Positions 50,783-59,055 of a DNA stretch of 64,000 bases are shown here, piece by piece. Under the pieces are notes generated by a model. That model worked only from the letters and a program-made list of their open reading frames with translations, searched no databases and was not told the DNA's origin. Each line of letters starts with the position of its first letter. Position 1 is the stretch's first letter. Origin of the DNA: Fictibacillus fluitans (GTDB taxonomy: Bacteria; Bacillota; Bacilli; Bacillales; Fictibacillaceae). The stretch covers positions 22,806-86,805 of the forward strand of contig NZ_JAUHTR010000016.1 of assembly GCF_030418125.1 (NCBI RefSeq), read 5' to 3'. The position numbers and the translations under genes were made by a program.

Positions 50783-51533
50783 TCGGGCAGCTTTCCTCCT
50801 CTTTTAGATGGCCGGAACGGGAAACCTTGGTTTTCAGATAGCTGGCGTTATACTCCGAGACATCTCCCCATAAAGGTGTTCTGCCTGAAAGCAGCATGCC
50901 GGATTTTTTTAACGCTTCCAGCTTTTTCGGATTGTTAGTAATCAAGGTTACCGGTTTGGTTCGCAATGTTTTTAAAACCGAGATCGCATCCTCATAGTTC
51001 CGGGAGTCATCCACAAATCCAAGGTTCACATTTGCTTCTACTGTATCATAACCACTTTCCTGGAGCACATAAGCCATCGCCTTTGAAAACAGCCCAATTC
51101 CCCGGCCTTCATGATTAGCCAGGTAAAAGAGCGCTCCTGTTCCATGATTTTTGATCATCTGCATTGATTTTTTCAGCTGAAAGCCGCAGTCGCAGCGCTT
51201 GCTTCCGAAGATATCCCCGGTATGGCAAATAGAATGCATGCGAATGGGCGCATCTTCTCTGTTTTTAAAATCGCCATAGACAAGCACGCTTGACTGTTGA
51301 TATTCAGCAAGATTTGCAGAAGATAACTTCCCAATAATTTCTTCAATATTCTCTGTAACCTGTTCGCGGGCAAGCCAGCAATACCACTGAAAAACAACGG
51401 TCTCTCCAGACAGGTTAACAGGAAGACGAATAGGACCGACAAGGTAAATGCCGCCCTTTTCGGATGTTTTAATTAATTGAATTTTATTTTTTAACAATGA
51501 AATCACATCAGGCTTAAGAATAGGTTGTTCCAT
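50775..51533 (-). CDS. ribA: Stand-alone GTP cyclohydrolase II
   Basis: A 252-residue GTP cyclohydrolase II with zinc ligands in HSICHTGDIFGSKRCDCG, active-site region LANHEGRGIGLFSKA and LITNNPKKLEAL. It lacks the DHBP synthase domain found in RibBA and carries a divergent N-terminal extension of about 60 residues. It duplicates the activity of the RibBA C-terminal domain and overlaps ribD by 8 bp. No RFN element lies in the 125 bp upstream, so this copy seems to escape FMN control. Confidence 0.9.
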   Translation of the reverse strand: MEQPILKPDVISLLKNKIQLIKTSEKGGIYLVGPIRLPVNLSGETVVFQWYCWLAREQVTENIEEIIGKLSSANLAEYQQSSVLVYGDFKNREDAPIRMHSICHTGDIFGSKRCDCGFQLKKSMQMIKNHGTGALFYLANHEGRGIGLFSKAMAYVLQESGYDTVEANVNLGFVDDSRNYEDAISVLKTLRTKPVTLITNNPKKLEALKKSGMLLSGRTPLWGDVSEYNASYLKTKVSRSGHLKEEESCPND

Positions 51534-51623
51534 CTTGATGTATCCCCTTTTGTTTATTGTTACGTGTTTTTACCGATCTATACTGGATTATACACCATCA
51601 ACAAACGAAAAGTAAGTATATAG

Positions 51624-51660
51624 CAAAAGGAAAGCCGCTCTTTAAGCGGCTTTCCTTTTT
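51624..51660 (-). terminator. Terminator after the TauE-type gene
   Basis: A 14-bp stem AAAGGAAAGCCGCT / AGCGGCTTTCCTTT around CTTTA, overlapping the stop of the exporter gene. Confidence 0.85.
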
Positions 51661-52447
51661 AATGAGTAAGAATATCCAGCCATATCTTGAGCGCTGTTCC
51701 TGCAATCAAGATGGCCAAAATCGTTTGAAGCACTTTTGTGTTGATTTTTTTTCCGGCTTTTACCCCGAGAGGTGCTGCAATCAGACTGACAATCAGCATA
51801 AGGACGGCAGGATGATACAGGATCTGCCCTGTTGCTGCTTTGCCAATCAGGGAACCAATGGACGAAAGAAATGTGATTCCCAGTGAGGTTGCAATCGTCA
51901 CCCTTGTTGGCAGCTTCAGGACGACCAGCATGATCGGTACCAGGATAAACGCTCCTCCTGCCCCCACAATTCCGGCAAAAACCCCAACTGTCAGCGCTAA
52001 TGCTCCTGCTAACTTTTGGTTAAACACCAGCTCTGAACGGGGATCGTGGACTCCTTCTTTTTTGGGAAAAAGCATAAGAACGGCCGCAATGACTGCCAGC
52101 AATCCATAAATGATATTAATAGCCTTTTCCGTTAACAGATGAGAGCCAAATCCTCCAATGAAACTGCCTGTTAAAGAGCTTAGTCCCATGATCAACAAAA
52201 GCTTTGTATCAATAAAACCGCCCTTTCGGTACGCCAGCAGTCCGGCAAGCGTGGAAAAGAATACTTGCACCGCCACAATTCCCGAAACATAATGAGCACC
52301 AAAACCTGCATATCCGAGTAACGGAGGAACATACAGAAGAATGGGGTAATTAATAATTGCTCCGCCAATGCCGAGTAAACCTGATATAAAAGAGCCAATA
52401 AAGCCGATTATAAATATCGTTATGAGATAACCTGCGTCCATTGCCAT
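51659..52447 (-). CDS. yrkJ: TauE/SafE-family sulfite/sulfur-oxyanion exporter
   Basis: A 262-residue membrane protein with about eight helices. GFIGSFISGLLGIGGAIINYPIL and a second half-repeat GVFAGIVGAGGAFILVPIML show the two-fold TauE/SafE architecture (GIGGG-like loops). It likely exports sulfite, thiosulfate or a related anion made by the persulfide enzymes upstream. It is the last gene of the sulfur operon, as yrkJ in B. subtilis. Confidence 0.87.
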   Translation of the reverse strand: MAMDAGYLITIFIIGFIGSFISGLLGIGGAIINYPILLYVPPLLGYAGFGAHYVSGIVAVQVFFSTLAGLLAYRKGGFIDTKLLLIMGLSSLTGSFIGGFGSHLLTEKAINIIYGLLAVIAAVLMLFPKKEGVHDPRSELVFNQKLAGALALTVGVFAGIVGAGGAFILVPIMLVVLKLPTRVTIATSLGITFLSSIGSLIGKAATGQILYHPAVLMLIVSLIAAPLGVKAGKKINTKVLQTILAILIAGTALKIWLDILTH

Positions 52448-52471
52448 GATTTCACCCCGTGTTCCCCAAGA

Positions 52472-52705
52472 TTATTTCTTTTGGATAAAGAAAACAAATA
52501 CTCCATTATCCTCATTCATTTCAAGCAGTGTATGCCCGCCTGCCTTTGTCCAGGCAGAAAGGTCACTCTTTGCCCCTTTGTCTGTGGCATGAACCTCCAG
52601 CACCTGTCCGGATTCAAGCTTGTCCATTGCCTTTTTTGTTCGTACGATGGGCATTGGACAAGCCAGTCCCTTCGCATCCAGTAATTGATCTGATTTCATT
52701 TTCAT
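52472..52705 (-). CDS. yrkI: TusA-like sulfur carrier
   Basis: A 77-residue TusA-family protein with the active-site Cys in DAKGLACPMPIVRTKKAM (CPxP) and a C-terminal EVHATDKGAKSDLSAW beta-alpha unit. It carries persulfide sulfur between sulfurtransferases. It lies 10 bp after the rhodanese-MBL gene, 24 bp before the exporter gene. Confidence 0.92.
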   Translation of the reverse strand: MKMKSDQLLDAKGLACPMPIVRTKKAMDKLESGQVLEVHATDKGAKSDLSAWTKAGGHTLLEMNEDNGVFVFFIQKK

Positions 52706-52715
52706 TACCTCCTTT

Positions 52716-53843
52716 TTAGTCCTGTATGGCGCATCGGTTCGGACCGATTTCCATCTCCTGCTGTGCCTCTTGGTCAGGGCTTAATTTACCCATGTTGGTC
52801 TTCCGGATTTCCTGATAGGCATTCGGTTGAGGAGGAAGGTTTTCAGTAACTGCCTTTCTGAATTCCAATTCATTTAAATGAAAGCCATCATTCTTTTCAA
52901 ACAAGTCGCCGAGTACTGCTTTAACCTCTCCACGGTCTCCAAGCTCTGAAACGTTAGAATAGTGAGCAGGCAGAACAATAAGATTGTCTGGAAGCTCTCT
53001 ATAGTTATGATACAGTGTGTTTCTTAAGTCTCCAACCCAATCTTCTGCTTTTCCGGCCAAATCAGGACGGCCAATGGATTTTACAAACAAAATATCACCG
53101 GTTAATAAATACGTGTTATCAATAAGAAGTGTTGTACTGCCGGAAGTGTGTCCCGGTGAATGGATTGGTTTAACTGAAACCGATGTGCTACCGACAGTAA
53201 TGGTTTTGCCCTCTTCCAGCGGAGTGTATGAAAACGCAACATCATCCGCATCCTTCGGCGGGAGAAAGTACGTGCTTCCTGTTTTTTCTGCAAGCAATCG
53301 TCCACCCGAAATATGGTCGGCGTGCAGATGAGTATCAACCGCATATTTTATCACTAACCCTTTTTCAAGTACAAACGACTCATAAGGTTCGATCATTCTT
53401 GCAGGATCTACAATCATTGCCTCTCCATCCGATTCAATCAGGTAAGACAAACAGCCCTTTCCTATCCGGACAAACTGGTATATGGCACCGCCATTATTTA
53501 GATTACCAATCTTTACAGGCCTTAGATATTCGCTCCATGATTTCATGCCCCCTTCAAGATAGGAAACATCCAGCCCATCTTCTGACAGCATTTCTGCCAC
53601 CATGACAGATGAACCTTCTTTGGCACAGACCACTAGAATTTCTGTATCCTTCGGGAGTTGCTCCAGGATTTCATCTACTCCGTCCAAAAGCTCAAAATAA
53701 GGAATATTCAAGTGCTGAATCGTTGCACCTTCGATTTTCCAATCCTGGAAAGCATCTTCATTCCTTACATCTAAAATAAACAGTTTGTTTTTTTGGATGA
53801 TACGGCTTGCTACCTGTGCCGCGGTCCATTTTTGAATTCCCAT
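52716..53843 (-). CDS. yrkH: Rhodanese-MBL fusion, persulfide dioxygenase-like
   Basis: A 375-residue fusion. The N-terminal rhodanese domain (1-110) has its catalytic Cys in VVCAKEGSS; the MBL domain (115-345) has [23 protein letters not shown] and LTGDILF, as in ETHE1/CstB persulfide dioxygenases; the tail ends GPNRCAIQD. The expected reaction is oxidation of a persulfide to sulfite or thiosulfate. The domain order is rhodanese first, the reverse of CstB of Staphylococcus as I remember it. It begins 3 bp after the TusA-rhodanese gene. Confidence 0.87.
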   Translation of the reverse strand: MGIQKWTAAQVASRIIQKNKLFILDVRNEDAFQDWKIEGATIQHLNIPYFELLDGVDEILEQLPKDTEILVVCAKEGSSVMVAEMLSEDGLDVSYLEGGMKSWSEYLRPVKIGNLNNGGAIYQFVRIGKGCLSYLIESDGEAMIVDPARMIEPYESFVLEKGLVIKYAVDTHLHADHISGGRLLAEKTGSTYFLPPKDADDVAFSYTPLEEGKTITVGSTSVSVKPIHSPGHTSGSTTLLIDNTYLLTGDILFVKSIGRPDLAGKAEDWVGDLRNTLYHNYRELPDNLIVLPAHYSNVSELGDRGEVKAVLGDLFEKNDGFHLNELEFRKAVTENLPPQPNAYQEIRKTNMGKLSPDQEAQQEMEIGPNRCAIQD

Positions 53844-53846
53844 TCT

Positions 53847-54419
53847 TTATCCCTCCAATTTTGTAATAGGTCCCTGCCATTCGCTCATACCCGGTAGAAC
53901 GTTGATGACGTTTTTGAACCCTTCTTCTGTCAGCTTCTGTGCCGCAAGATCGCTCCTGGTCCCTGTCCGGCATACGACATATACACTGGAATCTTGTTTT
54001 AACTCATTTAAACGGCCGTTTAATTCCCCAAGCGGCAAGGATACCGCACCAGGGATATGGCCAAAGGCATATTCTGCAGACTCTCTGACATCGAGGATGA
54101 CAGCATCCTTTTCATGCTCCATTACATTAACCAGTTCTTCGTTGGAAACCACGTGAGGATGCTGCTTTTCTGCTTTTTCCTCTTCAGCTGTGGCTTTGCG
54201 AATATAGTGTTTCAGAACTCCGTTTTCTTCAATGGTGCCTAGATAATGATGGCCGCTGCCCGTAGCCCAGGCTTTCATATCAGCCTTTGATCCCTTGTCC
54301 GTGGCCTGCACCTCAATTACTTCACCCGCTCCCAATTCCTTAATCGCCTTTTTTGTTTTGACGATCGGCATCGGACACGCGAGTCCCTTCGCATCCAGCA
54401 TTGCGTTTGATTTAATCAA
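53847..54419 (-). CDS. yrkF: TusA-rhodanese fusion sulfurtransferase
   Basis: A 190-residue two-domain protein: TusA domain (1-75; LDAKGLACPMPIVKTKK with the carrier Cys) and rhodanese domain (about 95-190; VILDVRESAEYAFGHIPGA and YVVCRTGTRSDL with the catalytic Cys). It moves sulfane sulfur and corresponds to YrkF/CstA-type proteins. The TTG at 54419 was selected because AAGGAGG precedes it by 7 bases. A CstR-type operator (54435-54452) lies just upstream. Confidence 0.9.
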   Translation of the reverse strand: MIKSNAMLDAKGLACPMPIVKTKKAIKELGAGEVIEVQATDKGSKADMKAWATGSGHHYLGTIEENGVLKHYIRKATAEEEKAEKQHPHVVSNEELVNVMEHEKDAVILDVRESAEYAFGHIPGAVSLPLGELNGRLNELKQDSSVYVVCRTGTRSDLAAQKLTEEGFKNVINVLPGMSEWQGPITKLEG

Positions 54420-54434
54420 ATTAATTCCTCCTTG

Positions 54435-54452
54435 TATACCCAACAGGGTATA
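54435..54452. promoter_or_regulatory. CstR-type operator O4
   Basis: Perfect 18-bp palindrome TATACCC-AACA-GGGTATA, overlapping the region just upstream of the yrkF ribosome site. Same half-sites as the three operators at 55-56 kb. Confidence 0.75.
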
Positions 54453-54471
54453 TTTATTTACAAAAAAAATA

Positions 54472-54768
54472 TTATTCTGTCGGTCCTTCCCATTCGAGCA
54501 TGCCGCCAGCCATATTGATCACATGAAAACCGTGGCTCTCGAGCAGCTGGGAGCCTTTAAAACTTCTACCACCCGAACGGCAAACCATAATGTACTCCTT
54601 TGCTTTATCCAACTCGTGCATACGAAATTCAAGCAAGCCTAACGGAATATTTATGGCGTTAGGCATTTTCCCTGCCTTAACTTCTTCTGTTTCTCTTACA
54701 TCAATTATGTTCAGATTGTCTTTACTGTTCAGTAATTGCTCTATCTTTTTTGGTGTTATTTCTTTCAT
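54472..54768 (-). CDS. Single-domain rhodanese sulfurtransferase
   Basis: A 98-residue rhodanese: NIIDVRETEEVKAGKMPNA at the start and active-site loop VCRSGGRS, then MAGGMLEWEG. It accepts sulfane sulfur on the Cys of the loop. It lies 16 bp downstream of the DsrE-like gene and 20 bp before operator O4. It is an addition to the set known from the B. subtilis yrkEFHIJ order. Confidence 0.9.
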   Translation of the reverse strand: MKEITPKKIEQLLNSKDNLNIIDVRETEEVKAGKMPNAINIPLGLLEFRMHELDKAKEYIMVCRSGGRSFKGSQLLESHGFHVINMAGGMLEWEGPTE

Positions 54769-54784
54769 CTTTCTGAATCCTCCC

Positions 54785-55267
54785 TTAGATAAACAAATTT
54801 ACATTTCCTTCGGACGCTTCCCCCAAATAAGCTGCCACACCGGCGTAATCAATGCCATCCATCAGCTCTTCCTGCTGCAGCCCGAGCAAATCCATGGTCA
54901 TCGTACAGGCAATTAGATTAACATCCTGCTCTTTCGCCATTTCAATCAGTTGGGGCAAGGTCATGGCATTATGCTTCTTGATGACATGTTTAATCATTTT
55001 CGGGCCCATTCCGGCAAAATTCATTTTCGACAATCCCATTTTATCCGCATGGCCAGGCATCATTTTAGCAAACATCTTTTCAAGAAAACCTTTTTTAACG
55101 GAAAGCGGTTCATCCTTTCGCAGAGCATTCAATCCCCAGAATGTATGAAAGATTGTTACTTCATGATCATAGGCTGCCGCCCCGTTTGCGATAATGTACG
55201 CTGCCATGGCTTTATCATAATCCCCGCTAAATAAAACAATCGTTGTTTTCTTTTTTCCTTCAGACAT
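54785..55267 (-). CDS. yrkE: DsrE/DsrF/DrsH-like sulfur relay protein
   Basis: A 160-residue protein: TTIVLFSGDYDKAMAAYIIANGA, EVTIFHTFWGLNAL and VNLIACTMTMDLLGL, where the Cys is the expected persulfide-carrying residue. Family members relay sulfur between TusA and rhodaneses. It is the first gene after two CstR-type operators and a promoter. Confidence 0.9.
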   Translation of the reverse strand: MSEGKKKTTIVLFSGDYDKAMAAYIIANGAAAYDHEVTIFHTFWGLNALRKDEPLSVKKGFLEKMFAKMMPGHADKMGLSKMNFAGMGPKMIKHVIKKHNAMTLPQLIEMAKEQDVNLIACTMTMDLLGLQQEELMDGIDYAGVAAYLGEASEGNVNLFI

Positions 55268-55284
55268 TCATCATCTTCTCCTTT

Positions 55285-55302
55285 TTACCCTTGGGGGTAT
55301 AA
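55285..55302. promoter_or_regulatory. CstR-type operator O3
   Basis: TTACCC-TTGGG-GGTATAA type imperfect palindrome, 18 bp upstream of the yrkE start. It probably strengthens repression from O2. Confidence 0.6.
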
Positions 55303-55323
55303 ATTAAAATAAAAAATTTTACC

Positions 55324-55341
55324 TATACCTGTATGGGTATA
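55324..55341. promoter_or_regulatory. CstR-type operator O2
   Basis: TATACC-TGTATG-GGTATA palindrome overlapping the downstream edge of the -10 box of the yrkE promoter. Confidence 0.7.
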
Positions 55342-55368
55342 CTATAACGTAAATAAAAAGTTCGTCAA
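55341..55368 (-). promoter_or_regulatory. Promoter of the yrkE-type sulfur operon
   Basis: Minus strand: TTGACG (55363-55368) and TATAGT (55341-55346), 16-bp spacer. The -35 box is inside the loop of the cstR terminator and the -10 touches operator O2. Confidence 0.65.
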
Positions 55369-55384
55369 CCCGGAACTTTTTATC
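55356..55384 (-). terminator. Terminator after cstR
   Basis: Stem AAAAAGTTC / GAACTTTTT around CGGGTTGAC, directly after (and overlapping) the cstR stop codon. Confidence 0.72.
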
Positions 55385-55640
55385 TGCTTTTAATCAGCAA
55401 CTCTACTGCTTCCTTCACTAAATGTTCTGTGGAAGCTCCTTTTTCAACGTTTTCCCTCACACACTGCTCAAGGTTTTGACTGACAATGACACCCATTGTG
55501 CGGTCCATCGCATTTCTGGCTGCAGACAATTGCGTCACAATTTCGCGGCAGTCTTTGCCTTGTTCCATCATGGATAGAACGCCTTTGATCTGGCCTTCAA
55601 TTCGTTTAAGGCGGTTTTTCACACCGTTATCATATTCCAT
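55380..55640 (-). CDS. cstR: CstR-type persulfide-sensing repressor (CsoR family)
   Basis: An 86-residue CsoR-family repressor: RLKRIEGQIKGVLSMMEQGKDC, LSAARNAMDR and NLEQCVRE. Cysteines are at residues 31 and 60, the pair that forms di- or polysulfide bridges in Staphylococcus CstR; the His and extra Cys ligands of copper-sensing CsoR are absent. It should repress the surrounding sulfur genes until persulfide appears. It corresponds to YrkD in B. subtilis. Its gene follows the membrane rhodanese-like gene by 21 bp and shares its promoter. Confidence 0.92.
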   Translation of the reverse strand: MEYDNGVKNRLKRIEGQIKGVLSMMEQGKDCREIVTQLSAARNAMDRTMGVIVSQNLEQCVRENVEKGASTEHLVKEAVELLIKSR

Positions 55641-55661
55641 TCTTTACACCTCTTTCCTTCG

Positions 55662-55979
55662 TTAATTGCAAATATATCCGGCTACTTGGTGGCCTTTCGC
55701 CGTTAACAACCTCAATGCTAAGTTCCTCTCAGTCCTATTGGATGAAATAAGATAAAGTTCTGTAAAAGGAATCTCGTCATGATATCTGTTAAGGTATGGA
55801 TACGGTATATTAAAATGGCTGTTGTCTGCTGTATTGTAGGGTCTTATATCCAATATCACCTTATCATCAGTATTGGAAACCGAACCGATTTCCACACAGG
55901 GGATTCTTCTTATGGGAATAAGACGCCTGATCAGCGCAAATACAATAGCCAGTGCAATGGCACCTAAAAAATACTGCAT
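55662..55979 (-). CDS. Membrane-anchored rhodanese-like protein lacking the catalytic Cys
   Basis: A 105-residue protein with an N-terminal helix (2-18) and a rhodanese-like remnant: KVILDIRPYNTADNSHFNIP and TELYLISSNRTERNLALRLL, then HQVAGYI. At the place of the active loop (usually C-R-x-G) it has SSNRTER, so sulfurtransfer is unlikely. It starts the cstR transcript behind a promoter holding operator O1. A sensory or scaffolding role is possible. Confidence 0.7.
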   Translation of the reverse strand: MQYFLGAIALAIVFALIRRLIPIRRIPCVEIGSVSNTDDKVILDIRPYNTADNSHFNIPYPYLNRYHDEIPFTELYLISSNRTERNLALRLLTAKGHQVAGYICN

Positions 55980-56020
55980 GTTACAAACACCGTCTTTTTT
56001 AATGTGACTTTATGTCCATA

Positions 56021-56046
56021 TTATACCCCCATAGGTATAAAGTCAA
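56021..56046 (-). promoter_or_regulatory. Promoter with embedded CstR-type operator O1
   Basis: Minus strand: TTGACT (-35, 56041-56046) and TATAAT/TAATAT (-10), with the palindrome TTATACC-TATGGG-GGTATAA (56021-56040) filling the spacer. This is the arrangement expected for direct repression and autoregulation of cstR. Confidence 0.75.
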
Positions 56047-56076
56047 GAGGAGTGTTTTCCACAGCATTCTTTCCAT

Positions 56077-56112
56077 AAAAAAAGCATCACATTGACTTAT
56101 GTGATGCCCTTT
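56077..56112 (-). terminator. Terminator after spoVR
   Basis: Perfect 9-bp stem GCATCACAT / ATGTGATGC with a seven-base U run on the minus strand, 10 bases after the stop. Confidence 0.87.
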
Positions 56113-56121
56113 TGAAGGAGA

Positions 56122-57540
56122 TTATAAATATTTTCTGTGCATGCTCTTTCCGTCATAGGTAAACAGCACGGGCTTATCTTCAATCCTGGTTTCCATGTGC
56201 ACGGGACGGCCCCATAGCTGATTGATGTAAGGAAGCACCTTTTCAAGATATTTCACATCCAGTTCAATGTCTTCGTACGAGTGCTTAATGTAAAGTTCCC
56301 CATTTTTTAAATAGTCCCCATCATTAACTGTCAAATAAGGAAATCCACCATTCACCCTCATGCCCACAAGCTGATCGCGGACTGCTTCCCATTCTTTGTC
56401 CACAATTTTATAGTCCCGCCCCTGCTTTTGGAATAAATACATATCCTCGCGCTGGCACAGTTCCTTTGTTAAATAATTTCGAATAAATGACATGTCGGAT
56501 TCCAGTTCCCGCACTTCAAACATTTTCTCACGGCCCGATCCAGGCTTTACCCCCTGTCTAATTAATTCTTCATCAGGATTGTTATAACGATCCTCAATAT
56601 CTTTAAAAATCTGCAGCCCCATGTAATACGGGTTGATGGACGTTCTCGATGGCTGGACCACTCCCGCGTTTAGTTTTGCGAACTCAATGGTTTCATGAGA
56701 GGTCAGATCCATTTCCTGCAGAATTTTGGCGTGCCAATACGATGCCCAGCCTTCGTTCATTATTTTCGTTTCCAATTGAGGCCAGAAATAGAGCATTTCT
56801 TCCCTCATCATGGAAAGGATGTCCCGTTGCCAGTCTTCGAGCTCGCGGCTGTATTCTTCAATAAACAGCAGAATGTCTTTTTCCGGCTGGGGAGGAAAAT
56901 GCTTCTTTTTCAAAAGTGATGGCTGATTTCGTTTGCTTTTTGATTCATCTATATTCCATAGATCATCATAGGGTGTTTCTTTTTTCACCGGTTCTTCCTG
57001 CTCTTCATCTTCCAGGTTATAGCTCAGCCGGTTACGGACGATGGAGGGATCGATATGTTCCTGAATGGCAAGCACCGCGTCCAGGAACACTTCAACTTCC
57101 TTTTTTCCGTGAATGATTTCATACTGGGAAACCCGTTCTGCAGTGGCGGTCATGCTGTCCACCATATCGCGGCGCGTATTGGAAAAACGGACATTGTTTT
57201 TGAAGAAATCGCAGTGAGCCAGCACGTGGGCGATGATCAGTTTATTTTGGATCAGAGAGTTGGTATCCAATAAAAAGGCATAGCAGGGATCCGAATTGAT
57301 CACCAGTTCATAGATTTTACTTAAACCCAGATCATATTGCAGCTTCATTTTGTGAAATTGCTTCCCAAAACTCCAGTGAGAAAAACGAGTCGGCATTCCA
57401 TACGCGCCAAATGTATAAATAATATCCGCCGGGCAGATTTCATAACGCATCGGGTAAAAGTCGAGGCCGAATCCATCCGCGATTTCTGTAATCTCAGCGA
57501 TTGCATTTCCGAGCTCTTTATTTTGCTCATCCCAAGACAT
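56122..57540 (-). CDS. spoVR: SpoVR family protein
   Basis: A 472-residue SpoVR protein: [33 protein letters not shown] start (split here as [14 protein letters not shown] and [13 protein letters not shown]), [18 protein letters not shown] and [33 protein letters not shown] and [12 protein letters not shown]. SpoVR is needed for normal spore cortex formation in B. subtilis; the biochemical activity is unknown. ATG 57540 follows GAGGAGGGAACAAGC. Monocistronic. Confidence 0.95.
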   Translation of the reverse strand: MSWDEQNKELGNAIAEITEIADGFGLDFYPMRYEICPADIIYTFGAYGMPTRFSHWSFGKQFHKMKLQYDLGLSKIYELVINSDPCYAFLLDTNSLIQNKLIIAHVLAHCDFFKNNVRFSNTRRDMVDSMTATAERVSQYEIIHGKKEVEVFLDAVLAIQEHIDPSIVRNRLSYNLEDEEQEEPVKKETPYDDLWNIDESKSKRNQPSLLKKKHFPPQPEKDILLFIEEYSRELEDWQRDILSMMREEMLYFWPQLETKIMNEGWASYWHAKILQEMDLTSHETIEFAKLNAGVVQPSRTSINPYYMGLQIFKDIEDRYNNPDEELIRQGVKPGSGREKMFEVRELESDMSFIRNYLTKELCQREDMYLFQKQGRDYKIVDKEWEAVRDQLVGMRVNGGFPYLTVNDGDYLKNGELYIKHSYEDIELDVKYLEKVLPYINQLWGRPVHMETRIEDKPVLFTYDGKSMHRKYL

Positions 57541-57686
57541 GCTTGTTCCCTCCTCTATCATCTCTTACTTTCAATTTATGACGGACACGGCCATTTCATG
57601 AAGGAAGGAGGCAAACTTCTGCGGCCAAGTATGAGTCTCGCAACATTGTGTCCATAATATATGTACATTTACAAGAGGTGAAACGT

Positions 57687-58394
57687 ATGGCATTCATTTA
57701 TAAACCCTTTTTTATTTTCTTATTTGGTTATATTTTTTTAAGGATGACAGGCAAAAAAGCTGTATCGCAAATGCACAGCTTTGACATGTTATATATTTTG
57801 ATCATCGGGAATGTCATCAGTCAGCCGCTGCAAAAAGACAGTGTATGGAAAGCCCTGCTGTTTACGGCCGTCATCGTTCTTTTCTATAAACTATTCATGT
57901 GGCTGTCGCTCAACAATAAATTGCGATGGACATTATTTGAGAGTCCGACTGTTCTCATCCGAAACGGGGACATCGACCGCAAAGGATTAAAGAAAGTCCG
58001 GCTGCCCATTGACGAACTGCTTGCCCAGCTGCGTGTAAAAGGCTTTACCGATACCCGGAACATCGCGCTCTGTGCGATGGAAGACAATGGGCAGATCAGT
58101 GTCATTCCAAAATCCAATTTCCGGCCCGTTCAGCCCGGTGATTTAAAAGTAAAGGTGAAACGCGAATTTATTCCTATTCCAGTGATTATGGACGGACAAG
58201 TCATTGACCATAACCTAAAATACTTGAAATTGGACAGAGAATGGCTTCTAAAGCAGGTAAAACAAAAAGGTGCCGACGTCCAGAATGTGATGCTTGCCAC
58301 GATTACCGAATCAGGGACACTCCACATTGACACCAACAATCCTCATAATGAAGATAAAGGTCCCTATTCCTATAAGCCTGGTGAAGATAACTAA
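57687..58394 (+). CDS. DUF421 (YetF/YdfS-type) membrane protein
   Basis: A 235-residue protein with three N-terminal helices (5-22, 35-55, 60-80) and a cytoplasmic domain: RMTGKKAVSQMHSFDMLYILIIGNV, ESPTVLIRNGDIDRKGLKK, LLAQLRVKGFTDTRNIALCAMEDNG and ISVIPK. In B. subtilis several YetF/YdfS-type proteins are made during sporulation; function is unsettled. ATG 57687 follows AAGAGGTGAAACGT. The frame is open 13 codons upstream without a ribosome site. Confidence 0.85.
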   Translation: MAFIYKPFFIFLFGYIFLRMTGKKAVSQMHSFDMLYILIIGNVISQPLQKDSVWKALLFTAVIVLFYKLFMWLSLNNKLRWTLFESPTVLIRNGDIDRKGLKKVRLPIDELLAQLRVKGFTDTRNIALCAMEDNGQISVIPKSNFRPVQPGDLKVKVKREFIPIPVIMDGQVIDHNLKYLKLDREWLLKQVKQKGADVQNVMLATITESGTLHIDTNNPHNEDKGPYSYKPGEDN

Positions 58395-58428
58395 AAGACA
58401 GCATCCCCTTTTGGAATGCTGTCTTATT
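58394..58428. terminator. Bidirectional terminator
   Basis: Stem AAGACAGCAT-CC / GG-ATGCTGTCTT between the convergent DUF421 and ynfA-like genes. Confidence 0.85.
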
Positions 58429-58752
58429 TCAGCTTCTCGGCGCCCATAACATAACGGTTACACCGATCAGGCAGATAAATGCCCCTACCCAGTCATAAAC
58501 GTCCGGTACCTTCTTATCAATGGCCCAGCCCCACAGCACGGCGAGTACAATAAAAACGCCTCCATAGGCTGCATAAACCCGGCCAAACGACGGAAAGCTC
58601 TGAAGCGCCGGGATGATTCCGTATAAAACGAGAATCAGGCTGCCCGCAATGGCATAACCGATCGGCTTGTTCTCTTTGATCGTCAACCATACCAAATACC
58701 CTCCGCCGATTTCAGCAAGTCCTGCCAGTAAAAATAAAATTACAGCTTTCAT
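58429..58752 (-). CDS. ynfA: YnfA/UPF0060 small membrane protein
   Basis: A 107-residue protein with four transmembrane helices. LAGLAEIGGGYLVW at the start, GRVYAAYGGVFIVLAVLWGWAIDK and PDVYDWVGAFICLIGV are the UPF0060 signature (E. coli YnfA is 108 aa). The family is related to SMR transporters and may export toxic cations. ATG 58752 follows GAAGGGGAATAAA. Confidence 0.93.
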   Translation of the reverse strand: MKAVILFLLAGLAEIGGGYLVWLTIKENKPIGYAIAGSLILVLYGIIPALQSFPSFGRVYAAYGGVFIVLAVLWGWAIDKKVPDVYDWVGAFICLIGVTVMLWAPRS

Positions 58753-58927
58753 TTTATTCCCCTTCCGATAAACTGCTTTTCCCATTATCCAATAAATGAA
58801 AAGAAAATGCCACCCATCAAAAAGACCGGCTCTCTTTCGAATTCAGTAAGGGCAAGTAATAGCAACCGAATGTTTAGAAACCAACCAAGCAGGCAATATT
58901 AGTTTTAGAGAAAAGGAGGAATGACAA

Positions 58928-59050
58928 ATGACCTTTTTATGCAGCGTACTTAGTATATTTGGAATTGCTCTCCTGAACGAAATAAGGCATGCCAACCAAA
59001 AAAAATCACCGGCAAAGCACAGGTTGCCTTCAAAAAAACCTATCCTATAA
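58928..59050 (+). CDS. 40-residue single-helix hypothetical protein
   Basis: Read directly: MTFLCSVLSIFGIALLNEIR, then a basic tail rich in Lys, Pro and Ser. ATG 58928 is preceded by AAAAGGAGG at 7-8 bases. A terminator follows the stop within 10 bases. The hydrophobic N-terminus and basic C-terminus resemble small sporulation or membrane micro-proteins. No family recognised. Confidence 0.6.
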   Translation: MTFLCSVLSIFGIALLNEIRHANQKKSPAKHRLPSKKPIL

Positions 59051-59055
59051 CAAAA

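Noticed and set aside
58822..58917. 31-codon Asn/Arg/Ser-rich frame (MPPIKKTGSLSNS start)
   Set aside because: Composition recalls tiny spore proteins, but there is no convincing ribosome site and it lies directly before a well-supported micro-gene.
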